From contig JACQDG010000178.1 in assembly GCA_016201185.1 (NCBI GenBank), positions 1 through 5,364 of the forward strand: a DNA stretch of 5,364 bases, read 5' to 3'. Below are positions 5,200-5,364 of this stretch, piece after piece. The number at the start of each line of letters is the position of its first letter. The first letter of the stretch is position 1. Position numbers and translations under genes: made by a program. Below the pieces are notes generated by a model, which was given only the letters and a program-made list of their open reading frames with translations, was not told the origin of the DNA and made no database searches. This stretch comes from Acidobacteriota bacterium. GTDB lineage: Bacteria; Acidobacteriota; Terriglobia; Bryobacterales; JACQDG01.

Positions 5200-5364
5200 C
5201 TAGTGGCTCGTTTCACTGAAAACCTTAGCACGCAGGCGGCGACTCGTGTCCCAGTAGCGCCACTGGAAGGGCCGCGCCGTCTTGCCATAAGCACGAATAT
5301 ATCTCCGGATCTTGCGGGCCAAGTCCGGCACTGATTTAAAGACGCCCCGAGCCAGGACATCTCG
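5200..5364 (-). CDS. IS630-family transposase, C-terminal end (cut by window edge)
   Basis: The minus strand from the window end encodes 54 residues and a TAG stop at 5200-5202. The sequence VFKSVPDLARKIRRYIRAY followed by GKTARPFQWRYWDTSRRL matches the characteristic C-terminus of IS630/Tc1-type DDE transposases: a final 'SV.DL...I..YI..YN...KP..W.Y...' block after the last acidic residue. The last catalytic acidic residue would lie further upstream, beyond the window. The tail after SRRL (RAKVFSETSH) is probably encoded within the element's terminal inverted repeat. The enzyme would cut and paste its element at TA dinucleotides. Whether the element is intact cannot be told from here. Confidence 0.85.
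   Translation of the reverse strand, partial: RDVLARGVFKSVPDLARKIRRYIRAYGKTARPFQWRYWDTSRRLRAKVFSETSH
5200..5364 (-). mobile_element. One end of an IS630-like insertion sequence
   Basis: This is the 3' end of the element carrying the transposase fragment. I propose that the element ends at 5203, with the TA at 5201-5202 as the TA target duplication typical of IS630. The terminal inverted repeat would then be about 5203-5224 (GTGGCTCGTTTCACTGAAAA and following bases), read through by the transposase gene, and the stop codon TAG would use the target's TA. The other end lies outside the window, so the boundary is a hypothesis. Presence of the element itself follows from the transposase residues. 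Confidence 0.5.

Noticed and set aside
1..5364. CRISPR arrays, tRNA or rRNA genes
   Set aside because: No regularly spaced repeats and no tRNA- or rRNA-like sequence seen on reading both strands.

Overview
The window looks like a metagenomic or draft-genome contig from a GC-rich bacterium, most likely an acidobacterium (Bryobacterales/Solibacter-like). That placement is an inference. It rests on recognising the families from memory: a membrane-bound dehydrogenase propeller of the Planctomycetes/Acidobacteria type, a glyoxalase II-like hydrolase opening with the P-V-G-P-L-Q-C-N-C-S block, and a large multi-membrane-pass patatin. No search was run. Both window ends cut through genes.

Left part (1-3745). 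A minus-strand reading frame (1-365) joins the first membrane helix of an apparent CopD-like integral membrane protein to the interior of a dehydrogenase beta-propeller. It is either a gene fusion or an assembly chimera. A 48-base divergent gap with a perfect TATAAT box separates it from a complete metallo-beta-lactamase-fold hydrolase (414-1046, +) with all seven metal ligands. After 68 bases comes a complete 876-residue patatin-like phospholipase (1115-3745, +). Its catalytic Ser and Asp lie on either side of a roughly ten-helix membrane insertion. Neither plus-strand gene has a clear Shine-Dalgarno, and each has a -10-like box very close to its start codon.

Middle (3733-4090). The patatin gene overlaps by 13 bases, tail to tail, the 3' end of a minus-strand isochorismatase-like cysteine hydrolase. 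That hydrolase keeps its Cys but has lost its 5' portion at about position 3990. The next 100 bases hold no recognisable gene.

Right part (4091-5364). A visibly more AT-rich block holds a two-gene minus-strand operon: a zinc-ribbon protein followed by a mostly helical protein of unknown function. Both have good Shine-Dalgarno sequences sharing the same 9-base leader word. Upstream of the operon is the last 54 codons of an IS630-family transposase running off the window. The truncated hydrolase, the composition change, the different translation signals and the transposase together suggest that this block is acquired cargo inserted into (or misassembled onto) the hydrolase locus.

The genes do not form an obvious pathway. 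The hydrolase and patatin are co-directional neighbours but each seems to have its own promoter. The zinc-ribbon/helical pair is the least explained part of the window.
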